Positions 45,046 to 53,775 are shown, counted from the first letter of the stretch. The stretch: 64,000 nt of DNA from Variovorax sp. J22G73 (GCF_030317035.1 NZ_JASZYK010000002.1:1-64000), one strand, 5' to 3'. A program made the numbers and translations. The notes: generated by a model not told the origin, from the sequence alone.

Positions 45046-45867
45046 ATGGAACCCACCCGGAACCCGCGCTACCCCGGCGCCTGCGACTGCCACGTCCACA
45101 TCTACGAAGACCGCTTTGCGCTGGTTCCGAACGTCGCGTGGGTGCCGCCGCATTCGCCGGTGTCGGTCTACCGCGAGCAGGTGCAGGTGCCGCTGGGCAT
45201 CGAGCGCGCCGTGGTCGTGCAGCCCACGGGCTACGGCTTCGACAACAGCTGCACGCTCGACGCGCTGGCCCAGTTCGGCGACAGCGCGCGCGGCATCGCG
45301 CTGGTGGCGCCCGACGTGGCCGACGCGGAAATCGAGCGCCTGCACGCGGGCGGCATGCGCGGCGTGCGCTACATGATGATCGGCGGCGTGCTGGGCTGGG
45401 AGTCGCTCGAACCCATGGCCGCGCGCCTGGCCCATGCCGACTGGATGGTCAACCTGCAGCTCGATGGCCGCACCATGCCCGCGCACGAAGAGGTGCTGAA
45501 GCGCCTGCCGTGCCGGCTGGTGCTCGACCACAACGGCAAGTTCCTGGAGCCGGTGGCGCCCAGCCACGCGTCGTTCCAGTCGCTGCTGCGCGTGATCGAT
45601 TCGGGGCGCGTGTGGATCAAGCTCTCGGCGCCGTATGAAACCTCGAAGGCCGGCGCGCCGGGCTACGACGACGTGAGCCTGCTGGCGCGCACGCTGGCCG
45701 AGACCTTTCCCGAGCGCTGCCTGTGGGCCAGCAACTGGCCGCACCCGGGGCGCGACCCGCGGCCGCAGAGCGCGCCGCTGTACGACCTGCTGTTCGACTG
45801 GGCGGCCAGCGACGACACGCGCCGCCGCATCCTGGTGGACAACCCGGCGGCGTTGTACGGGTTCTAG
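45046..45867 (+). CDS. Amidohydrolase, 2-pyrone-4,6-dicarboxylate lactonase-like
   Basis: Metal-dependent hydrolase of 273 residues with a TIM-barrel fold. The N-terminal DCHVHIYEDRF carries the H-x-H metal/substrate pair. RLVLDHNGKFLEPV and RCLWASNWPHPG near the end are typical of the LigI-like lactonase group, with the conserved late Asp position replaced by Asn (WASNWPH). Relatives open lactones such as pyrone dicarboxylate or act on gluconolactone-type compounds. Last gene of the TRAP operon; a 6-bp hairpin (45868-45885) follows at once. Confidence 0.86.
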   Translation: MEPTRNPRYPGACDCHVHIYEDRFALVPNVAWVPPHSPVSVYREQVQVPLGIERAVVVQPTGYGFDNSCTLDALAQFGDSARGIALVAPDVADAEIERLHAGGMRGVRYMMIGGVLGWESLEPMAARLAHADWMVNLQLDGRTMPAHEEVLKRLPCRLVLDHNGKFLEPVAPSHASFQSLLRVIDSGRVWIKLSAPYETSKAGAPGYDDVSLLARTLAETFPERCLWASNWPHPGRDPRPQSAPLYDLLFDWAASDDTRRRILVDNPAALYGF

Positions 45868-46013
45868 GCTGCGTCGAGGCGCAGCGCACCGGCAGCGTGG
45901 TGCGCGACCCGCGCGCCTTGCGCTACCGCACCGCACGCAACCTGGTCACCGACCACCACCGCCGCGCCGCTGGTGATGCGGGGCCGCGGCAGCCGTGGCA
46001 ACCCTGGCGAGCG

Positions 46014-48083
46014 CTATTGCTGCCGCGGCATCAGCTCGTAGAAGTCGAAGCCGTTGCTGCGCCCGCCCAGGCAGGTGGCCAGGGTGTCCTCGATCTTGCG
46101 CGACTGCGCGAGCCGGTTGCGCCACTTGCGCACGCCGTGGCCTTCGTCTGGGAAACCCAGGAACTCGACCGGCCGGCCCAGCCTTCGCAGTTCGGCGACC
46201 ACGTCGTCGGAGTCCTGCCGCAGCACGCGCACGTCGTTGCCGCCATGAATCACCAGCAGCGGCGCGGTGATGCGGTCGATCTGCGAAATGGGCGAGTCGG
46301 CGAGCATCTGCGCGCGCTCGTCGGGCTTGTTCACGTCGCCGAAGAACCGGGCGAAGTAGTGGCGGTTGCGCCAGAACGGCGGCCAGTTCTCGATCACGCG
46401 CGGCCAGTTCGCCACGCCCACCATGTCGACGCCGCAGCGGTAGTCGTGCGGCTTCTGAATGAGCTGGGCCAGCACCGAGTAACCGCCGAAGCTCGCGCCC
46501 AGCACCGCCATGCGTTGCGGGTCGGCCACGCCCTGGTCGATGGCCCATTGCACGGCCTCGGCGATGTCGCGCTGCAGGCGGTCGTTGGTCTGCCGGGCGC
46601 CGGCCATCATGAAGGCGCGGCCGTAGCCGGTCGATCCACGGTAGTTCACGTTGAGCACGGCGTAGCCGCGGTTGGCCAGCATCTGCGTGCCGTTGTAGCT
46701 GGCCGGGCGCCAGCGCTCGCGCAGCCACGGGCCGCCGTGGATGTCGACCACCAGCGGCGCCGGGCCCTGCACGCCACGCGGGCGCACGAGGTAGCCGTGC
46801 ACGGTCAGCCCGTCCGAGGCCTTGAACGAGAAGGGCTCCATGGGCGAGAAGATGTCGTTGGTCGGCGGGCGCGCCGGGCTCAGGCGCTGCACCTGCTGCG
46901 TGCCGCGGTCCCACAGGAGCTCGACGCCCCCGTTCTCGGTGATGGCGCCGATCACCATGCGCTGGTCTTCGGTCATGCCCCACGGGCGCGCGATGACGGG
47001 TTCTTCCGTGAGCCATCCGCGCTGGCGCGCTTTCTTCACGGCGTCGGATACGTCGTTGCCCAGCGTGGGCTCCAGGTACTCGATGCGCGGCTTGCCCGTT
47101 TCGTACACATAGGCGAGCGGGTCGCCCTGCTGCGGCGGGAACACGCCGAAATCGAGGTCGACCTCGGCGTTCTCGGCCAGCACCTTCTCGTTGCCGGTGG
47201 CGAGGTCGGCCTCGACCAGCACGACCTTGTCGCGGCCCACGTTGGTCAGCGCCCAGAGCTTGCCGGCGGCATGGTCGATGCGCTGCGGCCAGAAGCTGTC
47301 GAAAGCCTGCACGGTCTTGAAGGCGCGCCAGCTGCCGTCGGGCTGCCGCAGTTCCAGCAGCAAGTCGGAGCCGTCGACCTCGCCGAGCTGCCGCATGCGG
47401 CCCGAAAGCTCACGCTGCGCGTCGATGAACCAGCCCACCACGCGGCTGCCGGGCTCGCTGCGCGCCACCTCCTGCACAGTGCGCGTGCGGGCGTCGGCCT
47501 CGAACAGGTCCATGCTGGAGCGCTCGCGCTGGTTGTTCGCGAAGAAGAAGCGCGCGCTGCCGGGCGCGCCAGGCCCCACGAAGGTGGAGCGAATGCCGGC
47601 ACCGGGCGACACGGCCCACGGCTTTTCATTGGGCGACTGCGTGTCGAGCACGAAGATCTGCGTGTTCTCGTCGCCGGTGAAGTCCTTCAGGTACGCGATG
47701 TGGCGGCTGTCGCGCAGCCAGCTGTAGGTGGGGCCGGAGATGAAGGACCGCGCCAGCGTGCCGGTGGCGAAGGTGCGCGTGCCGGTGCCGCCGGGTTCGC
47801 CCGCATCGGCGGTGCGGCGCACGCCCAGGCCTACGTCGGTGCCCACCGTCTGCGTCGACAGCAGCCATTGGCCGTCGGGCGACAGTACATGGCCGCTGAC
47901 CACATCGATGTTCGCCACGAAGCGGCGCATGGGCACCAGCGGCGGCAGCGTGTCGTTCTTCTGCGCGGCGACCAGCGCCGGGTGCGTGGGCGCGGTGGCG
48001 CAGGCGCCGAGCAGGGCGAGGGCGCCCGCGGCAAGCGCCATGGCCGCGATGCGGTGGCGAAGTGATCGTTGCGTGCTTCTCAT
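46014..48083 (-). CDS. S9-family prolyl-oligopeptidase-like lipoprotein
   Basis: Serine peptidase of 689 residues of the S9C (acylaminoacyl/dipeptidyl) type. It has a lipoprotein signal (LALLGAC, Cys ~28), an N-terminal beta-propeller region to ~430, and a C-terminal alpha/beta hydrolase domain. Catalytic residues: Ser in GASFGGYS, Asp in GGNDVRVL, His in DEGHGVRK. It lies divergent from a two-component system with only 87 bp between starts and a perfect inverted repeat in that gap. It probably degrades peptides at the envelope; control by the adjacent regulator is an inference. The upstream in-frame extension to 48791 is antisense to the regulator gene and not used. Confidence 0.9.
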   Translation of the reverse strand: MRSTQRSLRHRIAAMALAAGALALLGACATAPTHPALVAAQKNDTLPPLVPMRRFVANIDVVSGHVLSPDGQWLLSTQTVGTDVGLGVRRTADAGEPGGTGTRTFATGTLARSFISGPTYSWLRDSRHIAYLKDFTGDENTQIFVLDTQSPNEKPWAVSPGAGIRSTFVGPGAPGSARFFFANNQRERSSMDLFEADARTRTVQEVARSEPGSRVVGWFIDAQRELSGRMRQLGEVDGSDLLLELRQPDGSWRAFKTVQAFDSFWPQRIDHAAGKLWALTNVGRDKVVLVEADLATGNEKVLAENAEVDLDFGVFPPQQGDPLAYVYETGKPRIEYLEPTLGNDVSDAVKKARQRGWLTEEPVIARPWGMTEDQRMVIGAITENGGVELLWDRGTQQVQRLSPARPPTNDIFSPMEPFSFKASDGLTVHGYLVRPRGVQGPAPLVVDIHGGPWLRERWRPASYNGTQMLANRGYAVLNVNYRGSTGYGRAFMMAGARQTNDRLQRDIAEAVQWAIDQGVADPQRMAVLGASFGGYSVLAQLIQKPHDYRCGVDMVGVANWPRVIENWPPFWRNRHYFARFFGDVNKPDERAQMLADSPISQIDRITAPLLVIHGGNDVRVLRQDSDDVVAELRRLGRPVEFLGFPDEGHGVRKWRNRLAQSRKIEDTLATCLGGRSNGFDFYELMPRQQ

Positions 48084-48127
48084 GTCTCCGGTTCCCTTCC
48101 TTGTGTGACCGGATTCTGTGCGGCCCA

Positions 48128-48148
48128 ACCTTTGGCAATGCCAAAGGT
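48128..48148. promoter_or_regulatory. Perfect inverted repeat in peptidase/response-regulator gap
   Basis: ACCTTTGGC (48128-48136) / GCCAAAGGT (48140-48148) with an AAT spacer, 9-bp arms, in the 87-bp divergent gap between the S9 peptidase start (48083) and the response regulator start (48171). It is a good operator candidate for either gene. Its location also argues that the regulator starts at GTG 48171 rather than ATG 48138, which would place the repeat in coding sequence. Confidence 0.5.
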
Positions 48149-48170
48149 CGGCTCCCGCACAATCGCGCCC

Positions 48171-48827
48171 GTGCACATCCTGTTGATCGAAGACGACCTC
48201 GACCTCGGCCGCGCCCTGCAGGCCGCGTTGAAGGTCGACGGCCTGAGCAGCGAGTGGCGCCGGCGTGCCGCCGATGCGCCCCGCGTGCCCGACGCCGCGG
48301 TGTTCGACTGCGTGCTGCTCGACCTCTCCTTGCCCGACGGCAACGGCTTCGACCTGCTGGCGCGCTGGCGGCGCGAGGGCAGCGCGCTGCCGGTGATCGT
48401 CATCACCGCGCGCTCGGCGGTGGAAGACCGGCTGGCCGGGCTCGACGGCGGCGCGGACGATTTCGTCATCAAGCCCTTTGCCACGGCCGAGCTCATCTCG
48501 CGCATTCGCGCGGTGCTGCGCCGCTCGGCGCGCCAGGCCAGCGAAGCCTGGGCGCTGGGCCCGCTGACCATCGAGCCGCGGCGCCACACGGCCTCGCTGC
48601 ACGGCGAGCCGCTGGACCTGTCGCCGCGCGAGTTCAAGCTGCTGCTGGAGCTGGCGCGCGAGCCGGGCGCGGTGGTGGCCAAGGGCGTGCTGGCGCAACG
48701 GCTGGAGCCGCTGGGCGAACCGCTGGACTTCGCGGCGGTGGAGGTGCACGTGTCGAACCTGCGGCGCAAGATCGGCAGCGCCATGGTGCACACCGTGCGC
48801 GGCGTGGGCTACATGCTGGCGTCATGA
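48171..48827 (+). CDS. OmpR-family response regulator
   Basis: Response regulator of 218 residues from GTG 48171, where the receiver motif HILLIEDDLDLG begins at once. Phosphorylation site LLDLSLPDGNGFD, conserved Lys in FVIKPF, and a C-terminal winged helix (LSPREFKLLLELAREPG, then VEVHVSNLRRKI). An in-frame ATG at 48138 would add 11 residues unlike the family. It overlaps the kinase gene by four bases and forms a QseB/BasR-like pair. Confidence 0.9.
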   Translation: MHILLIEDDLDLGRALQAALKVDGLSSEWRRRAADAPRVPDAAVFDCVLLDLSLPDGNGFDLLARWRREGSALPVIVITARSAVEDRLAGLDGGADDFVIKPFATAELISRIRAVLRRSARQASEAWALGPLTIEPRRHTASLHGEPLDLSPREFKLLLELAREPGAVVAKGVLAQRLEPLGEPLDFAAVEVHVSNLRRKIGSAMVHTVRGVGYMLAS

Positions 48828-50239
48828 CGGCGGCGCTGGCCTTACTGCGGCGCTGGACGCGGCCCACCATCGGCCAGCGCGTGCTGCTCGCGCTGCTGGC
48901 GGCGTTCTTCCTGGTGTGGGCGATGCTGGTGCTGTACTTCTACATCCAGTTCCGCCAGCAGCTGGCCGTCGACCAGGGGCTGAAGAAGTTCGGCCGCGCG
49001 CTCACGGCGTCGCTGCACGAGGTGAAGGACGAAGCCGAAGCCCTCACGGTCATGAAGGCCGCGGCCACGCAGTTCGACACGCTGCGCATCAGCGGCAACC
49101 CGGGCGGCAGCACGCTGATGCAACTTCGCGAGAGGCACGAAGGTCGCGACGGTCGCCTCGTGTACGCGTCGCCGAACCTGGGTGCCCGGCAGCTCGAAGG
49201 GCCGCTGGGGCAGGTGACGGAGGCCGACCTGGGCGGTTCGCCGTACTGGGTCTACGGCAGCGACGCCGGCCGCTGGACGCTGCACCTGGCCGAGCCGCCC
49301 ATCACCGGCGCCTGGGTGGTCGAGCGCAACGCGGGCCGGGTGCTGCCGCACCTGCTGCTGTCGTTTCCGCTGGTGCTGCTGCCGGTGTGGTTCGCGGTGC
49401 GCCATGGCCTGCGGCCGCTGCAGCAGCTGGCCGACCGCATCGCCCGGCGCGGCAAGACCGACCTGTCGCCCATCGGCTTCGATCCGCCGTATGCCGAGCT
49501 GAAGCCGCTGACCGCCGCGCTCGAACGCATGCTGCAGCAGCTGCGCGACAAGGTGGCGCAGGAGCGCGCCTTCGTGCACGACGCGGCGCACGAGCTGCGC
49601 ACGCCCATGGCGGTCATCGCGGCGCAGGCGCATGCGCTGGCGGGCGCCGCCAACGCCGCCGAGCGCGAGCGCGCCCAGCTGCACCTGGAGCAGGCCATTG
49701 CGCGCGCCTCGCACCTCACGCAGCAACTGCTGGACCTGGCCTTGCTCGACGACGCCCAAGGCGCCGCGCCCCGGCGCATCGACCTGGCGCAGTTCACGCG
49801 CCAGCTCATTGCGCAGGCGGTGCCGCAGGCGATGGCGCGCGGCATCGAGCTGGCCTTCGACGCGCCCGACAGCCTGCAGGCCGACATCGACATGCCGGCG
49901 TTCCAGTCGGTGCTGGAAAACCTGCTGCACAACGCCATCCGCTATGTGCAGGACGGCGCGCAGGTGGCCGTCACGCTGCGCGAGGAAGCCGAGGGGTTGC
50001 TGCTCTCGGTGGTGGACGACGGGCCGGGCATTCCCGCGGCGGAGCAGGGGCGGGTGTTCGAGCGCTTCTATCGCGGCGCGGACGGTGCCGCGCAGCAGGC
50101 CAGCGGCTCGGGGCTGGGGCTGGCGATCGTCATGCAGGCGGTGCACCGCATGGGCGGGCAGGTGGCGGTCACCGAGGGGCTCGCGCCGGGGCGGGGCGTG
50201 GGGTTTCGCGTGGTGCTGCCGGCGGTTCGCAGCGCATGA
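48824..50239 (+). CDS. Two-component sensor histidine kinase (QseC/BasS-like)
   Basis: Membrane histidine kinase of 471 residues. TM1 (~24-42) and TM2 (~175-195) flank a periplasmic sensor of ~130 residues. A HAMP-like stretch is followed by the H-box FVHDAAHELRTPMAVI, N-box LENLLHNAIRYV, and G-boxes DDGPGIP and GSGLGLAIV. It pairs with the regulator that overlaps it by four bases. The signal is unknown; the family includes sensors of metals, antimicrobial peptides and quorum signals. Confidence 0.92.
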   Translation: MTAALALLRRWTRPTIGQRVLLALLAAFFLVWAMLVLYFYIQFRQQLAVDQGLKKFGRALTASLHEVKDEAEALTVMKAAATQFDTLRISGNPGGSTLMQLRERHEGRDGRLVYASPNLGARQLEGPLGQVTEADLGGSPYWVYGSDAGRWTLHLAEPPITGAWVVERNAGRVLPHLLLSFPLVLLPVWFAVRHGLRPLQQLADRIARRGKTDLSPIGFDPPYAELKPLTAALERMLQQLRDKVAQERAFVHDAAHELRTPMAVIAAQAHALAGAANAAERERAQLHLEQAIARASHLTQQLLDLALLDDAQGAAPRRIDLAQFTRQLIAQAVPQAMARGIELAFDAPDSLQADIDMPAFQSVLENLLHNAIRYVQDGAQVAVTLREEAEGLLLSVVDDGPGIPAAEQGRVFERFYRGADGAAQQASGSGLGLAIVMQAVHRMGGQVAVTEGLAPGRGVGFRVVLPAVRSA

Positions 50240-50268
50240 CAACTTCCTGCTGACGGGGTTCGCACAGG

Positions 50269-50298
50269 TTGACACGCCCCTCTAGAGACCTTGATACT
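50269..50298 (+). promoter_or_regulatory. Sigma-70-type promoter for PhnB-like gene
   Basis: Consensus -35 TTGACA (50269-50274), an 18-bp spacer and -10 GATACT (50293-50298), 38 bp upstream of ATG 50337, which has a strong AAAAGGAG ribosome site. A perfect -35 is unusual in this GC-rich window and suggests substantial expression. Confidence 0.6.
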
Positions 50299-50336
50299 GA
50301 ACTCTCCGGTTCATCATCAACGCAAAAGGAGACCCC

Positions 50337-50813
50337 ATGCAGAAGATCGTTCCCTGCCTCTGGTTCGACGGCAACGGCGAGGATGCGCTGAAGTTCTACA
50401 GCGCCATATTCCCCAATTCACGCGTGACCGACACGCTGCTCTGGGGCGACGTCAACCCCGCCAAGAAGGGCCAGCTGCTCACTGCCACTTTCGAGCTCGA
50501 CGGGCAGGAGTTCATGGTGCTCAACGGCGGGCCCGAGTACAAGTTCAACCCGGCCATCTCGATGTACGTTAGGTGCGAGACGCAGGCCGAGGTCGACAAC
50601 TACTGGAGCAAGCTGCTCGAGGGCGGCGGCAAGCCGGTGCAGTGCGGCTGGCTCACCGACCGCTTCGGCGTGTCGTGGCAGGTCGCGCCCACGCCGGTGA
50701 TCCGCATGTTCCAGGACAAGGACCCGGCGAAGGCCGCCCGCGCGATGCAGGCGATGATGAAGATGGTCAAGCTCGACATCGCCGAGGTGAAGAAGGCCTT
50801 CGACGGGGCCTGA
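50337..50813 (+). CDS. VOC-superfamily PhnB-like protein
   Basis: VOC/glyoxalase-fold protein of 158 residues in the PhnB / '3-demethylubiquinone-9 3-methyltransferase domain' group. The N-terminal IVPCLWFDGNGEDALKFYS and C-terminal CGWLTDRFGVSWQVAPTP are diagnostic. Despite the historical domain name it is not expected to be a methyltransferase; biochemical role unknown. Monocistronic, behind a strong candidate promoter; it converges with the MATE gene (stops 11 bp apart). Confidence 0.88.
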   Translation: MQKIVPCLWFDGNGEDALKFYSAIFPNSRVTDTLLWGDVNPAKKGQLLTATFELDGQEFMVLNGGPEYKFNPAISMYVRCETQAEVDNYWSKLLEGGGKPVQCGWLTDRFGVSWQVAPTPVIRMFQDKDPAKAARAMQAMMKMVKLDIAEVKKAFDGA

Positions 50814-50824
50814 ACTTGCGGGGG

Positions 50825-52252
50825 CTACACCAGGCGGTGGATCGCCTTCTTGCGCCACACCAGCTGGTAGTAGCCGGTCTGCAGCAGCAGCATCGCGCCG
50901 AAGGTGGCGGGGTAGGCGATCCAGATGCCGTCCAGCCCCAGGCGATGGCTCATCACATACGCCACCGGCACCTCCACCCCCAGGATGCAGACGATGGAGA
51001 TCAGCGTGGGCACCAGCACCGAGCCGCTGGCCCGCATGATCCCCGACAGGGCCGACGCCATGCCGAACAAGACCAGGCTCCACAGCATGATGTGCAGCAG
51101 CGTCTGCGCGATTTCGATGACCGGCGCGCTGGTGATGAAGAAGCCCATCAGGTGGCGCGAGAACAGGTAGCCCAGCAGCACCAGCCCGCCGGTGAGCACC
51201 AGGTTCATCAGCAACGCGGTCTTGGCGATGGCGCCCAGCCGGTCGGCGCGCCCGGCACCGATGGCCTGCGCACCCAAAATCGACGTGGTGATCGCGATCG
51301 AGATGGCCGGGAACTGCACGTACGCCACCACCTGGTTCACCGCGCCGTAGGCGGCCGTGGCGTTGGAGCCGTAGCTGTTGACCATCGACAGCAGCACCAC
51401 TTCGGCCAGCGCCACCACGATCATCTGCACGCCCGTGGGCACGCCGATCTTCAACACCGCCTTCAGCAGGTGCGGCTGGATGCGCAGGTTGCGGAAGAAC
51501 TCGGCGTCGGGCGCCAGCGGGCTCTTGCGCTGGCGCAGCCTGAAGCCCAGCCACAGCGTGGCCAGCACAAAGGCGAGCACGGTGGCCCAGGCACCGCTGG
51601 CCACGCCCAGTTGCGGCAGGCCGCCCCAGCCGCGAATGAGCGCGGGCGTGACCACCAGCCCCACGAGCGTGGAAATGACCAGCGTGAACAGCGGCGTGAT
51701 GGTGTCGCCCACGCCGCGCAGCATGGCCGTGGACATCAGGAACACGAACAGCCCCGGCATCGCGATGAGCATGATGCGGGCGTAGCGCGTGGAGTCGGCC
51801 AGCACGTCGGGCGGCGTGCCCAGCGAGGCCAGCATGGGCGTGGTGAAGATGCCGCCGAACACGGCGATCAGCAGGCCCATGAGGATGCCCACCGACAGCG
51901 TGGTGCCGGCCACGGCCTTGACCTTGGCGACATCGCGCGCGCCCCAGGCCTGGCCGATGAGCACCGACGCGCCCGCGCCCAGCCCGATGACGAAGGCGAT
52001 GAAGAAGAACATCACTGGAAAAAAGCTGGACACCGCCGCCAGCGCGCGCACGCCCAGCATCTGGCCCACGTAGATGTTGTTCAGCGTGCCCGACAGCGAC
52101 TGCAGGATGTTGCTGAGCAGCATCGGCGCCAGGAAGAAAAGAAAGACTTTCCACAGCGGGCGCGGTGAATTGACGGGCGCCACGGGCACGCCTTGCAGGC
52201 CGCTCTGGCCGGCGGCACTGCTGCCGCCGGTGGTTTCGGGTGTTGTTCTCAT
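50825..52252 (-). CDS. MATE-family efflux transporter
   Basis: Multidrug and toxin extrusion protein, 475 residues with about 12 spans in two matching halves (LFFLAPMLLSNILQSLSGTL early, VLKIGVPTGVQMIVVALAEV in the second half). It expels cationic drugs using sodium or protons. ATG 52252 overlaps the DUF2239 stop by four bases, so the two genes are translationally coupled. Confidence 0.9.
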   Translation of the reverse strand: MRTTPETTGGSSAAGQSGLQGVPVAPVNSPRPLWKVFLFFLAPMLLSNILQSLSGTLNNIYVGQMLGVRALAAVSSFFPVMFFFIAFVIGLGAGASVLIGQAWGARDVAKVKAVAGTTLSVGILMGLLIAVFGGIFTTPMLASLGTPPDVLADSTRYARIMLIAMPGLFVFLMSTAMLRGVGDTITPLFTLVISTLVGLVVTPALIRGWGGLPQLGVASGAWATVLAFVLATLWLGFRLRQRKSPLAPDAEFFRNLRIQPHLLKAVLKIGVPTGVQMIVVALAEVVLLSMVNSYGSNATAAYGAVNQVVAYVQFPAISIAITTSILGAQAIGAGRADRLGAIAKTALLMNLVLTGGLVLLGYLFSRHLMGFFITSAPVIEIAQTLLHIMLWSLVLFGMASALSGIMRASGSVLVPTLISIVCILGVEVPVAYVMSHRLGLDGIWIAYPATFGAMLLLQTGYYQLVWRKKAIHRLV

Positions 52253-52875
52253 TGAGGGGTGTTCCAGCCGGCGGCCGAGAGTTTTTGCAGGTGCGCGCGC
52301 AGGTCGGCGGGCCAGGGTTCGATCAGGGTCCGAAAGCGCGGCGCTTCGCCTGCGAACAGCGCGCGGGTGGCTTCCTCGAAGCCGGGCAGGTTGCCCGCGA
52401 TGGCGGTCATGAAGCGGTAGGTGGCCTCGCGCGCGGCGCGCACGGTGTCGCGGTCGGCGTGCACGTGGCGCGCGTCGTCGACCAGCTTGCGCAAGGCGAC
52501 CGATGCACCGCCGGGCTGGCGGCCCAGCCAGTCCCAGTGGCGCGGCAGCAGCGTGACTTCGCGCGCGACCACGCCCAGCTTGGGCCGGCCGACGCCGCGC
52601 GGGGCGTCGTCGCGGTGGGCGAGTGCCGCGCCGTGGGCCGGCGTTGTCGCGATGTTCGGCGCTGGCCGTGCGTGCAGTTCGCGCGGGTCGAGGTCGAGTT
52701 GCTCGCCGGTCTGGTCGTCGAACGCGAGGTAGGGGCCGGGGTCGTCGCGGCGGCGCAGTTGCTCGATCACTTCGGCCTTGCTGCCCTGGGCGACGCGCTG
52801 GAAGCCGAAGAAGACGGTCAGCGTGGTCAGGGGAGTAGGGGCGGCCGGCGGCGTGAGGGGGTTGTCTGGTGACAT
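52249..52875 (-). CDS. DUF2239-family protein
   Basis: Protein of 208 residues matching the DUF2239 pattern: TVFFGFQRVAQGSKAEVIEQ at the start, a central GVVAREVTLLPRHWDWL, and RFRTLIEPWPADLRAHL at the end. The middle segment resembles DNA-interacting small proteins of unknown role. No signal peptide, so cytosolic. Coupled to the MATE gene by a four-base overlap. A terminator (52904-52931) separates it from the MarR/GIY-YIG unit, so it probably has its own promoter. Function unknown. Confidence 0.8.
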   Translation of the reverse strand: MSPDNPLTPPAAPTPLTTLTVFFGFQRVAQGSKAEVIEQLRRRDDPGPYLAFDDQTGEQLDLDPRELHARPAPNIATTPAHGAALAHRDDAPRGVGRPKLGVVAREVTLLPRHWDWLGRQPGGASVALRKLVDDARHVHADRDTVRAAREATYRFMTAIAGNLPGFEEATRALFAGEAPRFRTLIEPWPADLRAHLQKLSAAGWNTPQ

Positions 52876-52903
52876 GCGGGTATTTGTCTCCCGGTGTTCG
52901 GGC

Positions 52904-52931
52904 GAAAAAGCAGGTGCGTAATCTACCTGCT
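52904..52931 (-). terminator. Intrinsic terminator after MarR gene
   Basis: On the minus strand AGCAGGT (52931-52925), a 9-nt loop and ACCTGCT (52915-52909) are followed by TTTT, 8 bp after the MarR stop. A classic stem plus T-tract that ends the GIY-YIG/MarR transcript before the DUF2239-MATE pair. Confidence 0.65.
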
Positions 52932-52938
52932 GTGGCGC

Positions 52939-53409
52939 TCAGGCGTGCAGTTCGTTGTCGCCGATGAGGGTCGCGAGAACTTCGTGGGCCGACTGCAGGC
53001 GCCCGTGCGCGACCGGCTGCACGAAGGCCTTGCAATGCGCCTCGACGGTGAGGAGCGCGGTCTGCGCCAGTTGCCGGCCCCCGGGGCGCAGGGCCGCGTG
53101 GCGGCGCGGGTCGGCGGCAGGGCCCGGCACGCGCTCGGCCAGGCCGGTTTTCTCGAGCAGCACCATCCGGCGCATGAGCGCGGACATCGGCAGGCCCAGG
53201 GTGCGTGCCAGCGCCACCAGCGGCATGCCGGCGCCCTCGGCGCGCAGCAGCACGCTCAGCAGGATGAAGTCGCCGAAGTCGAGCCCGTGGAAAGCGCCCA
53301 GGTCGTCGCCGAGCCGCAGGCCCAGGCTGGCGTGGGCGCGGCCCAGGGCGAGGCAGAAGTCGAGCGCGGTGGCTGTGTTCGCCGTGGTCGCCGTGTTCAT
53401 GCTGCTCAT
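52939..53409 (-). CDS. MarR-family transcriptional regulator
   Basis: Small winged-helix regulator of 156 residues with the MarR core LDFGDFILLSVLLRAEGAGM and LARTLGLPMSALMRRMVLLE (wing/recognition helix). ATG 53409 is chosen because it overlaps the GIY-YIG stop by four bases; an upstream extension would run into that gene. It is second in a two-gene unit and probably autoregulates through the repeated boxes at 53776-53817. Ligand unknown. Confidence 0.87.
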   Translation of the reverse strand: MSSMNTATTANTATALDFCLALGRAHASLGLRLGDDLGAFHGLDFGDFILLSVLLRAEGAGMPLVALARTLGLPMSALMRRMVLLEKTGLAERVPGPAADPRRHAALRPGGRQLAQTALLTVEAHCKAFVQPVAHGRLQSAHEVLATLIGDNELHA

Positions 53410-53771
53410 GGCGTGTTGTAGCCCTGGCTGCCGAAGCATTGCAGTTCTTCCTGCCACAGCGTGAGCAGCTTCTGGAGTTCGTCGGCGCGGTCGAACGCGA
53501 GGTCGTCCGGGCGCTCCTTCACGCGGTCGATGGTTTCGAACGCGAAGTGCGCCGCGCCGTGCGCGAGCCAGTCTTGCTGCAGCGCCTTATTGCGGTGCGA
53601 GCGCAGGTTGAGCTCGAAGCGCGCCCGGTTCATGGCGCCTTCCACGTCCAGGCTGCCGGACACATAGACGCGGCCGTTGCTCAGGTTGCGCACGACGAAC
53701 ACGCCGGCGGGCCGTGCGTTTTCCTTGTACTGGCGCGTCAACGCGCGCCGGGTGTCGGGGGAGAGGTTCAT
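53406..53771 (-). CDS. GIY-YIG nuclease-family protein
   Basis: Protein of 121 residues with a GIY-YIG-like fold: GVFVVRNLSNGRVYVSGS (GVF for GIY, VYV for YIG), then the Arg-containing helix AMNRARFELNLRSHRNKALQ and FAFETIDRV. Catalytic GIY and YIG triplets are both degenerate. No Shine-Dalgarno sequence precedes the ATG, and a candidate -10 box lies only 7 bp upstream, suggesting a leaderless mRNA. Coupled to marR by a four-base overlap. Its substrate is unknown. Confidence 0.75.
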   Translation of the reverse strand: MNLSPDTRRALTRQYKENARPAGVFVVRNLSNGRVYVSGSLDVEGAMNRARFELNLRSHRNKALQQDWLAHGAAHFAFETIDRVKERPDDLAFDRADELQKLLTLWQEELQCFGSQGYNTP

Positions 53772-53775
53772 GTGG

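Noticed and set aside
45868..45885. Hairpin GCTGCG-N6-CGCAGC after the amidohydrolase as a terminator
   Set aside because: Stem of 6 bp without T-tract in a GC-rich context; too weak to list as a feature.
48138..48171. ATG 48138 as start of the response regulator
   Set aside because: It would add 11 residues unlike any receiver domain and bury a perfect inverted repeat in coding sequence; GTG 48171 is adjacent to the conserved start.
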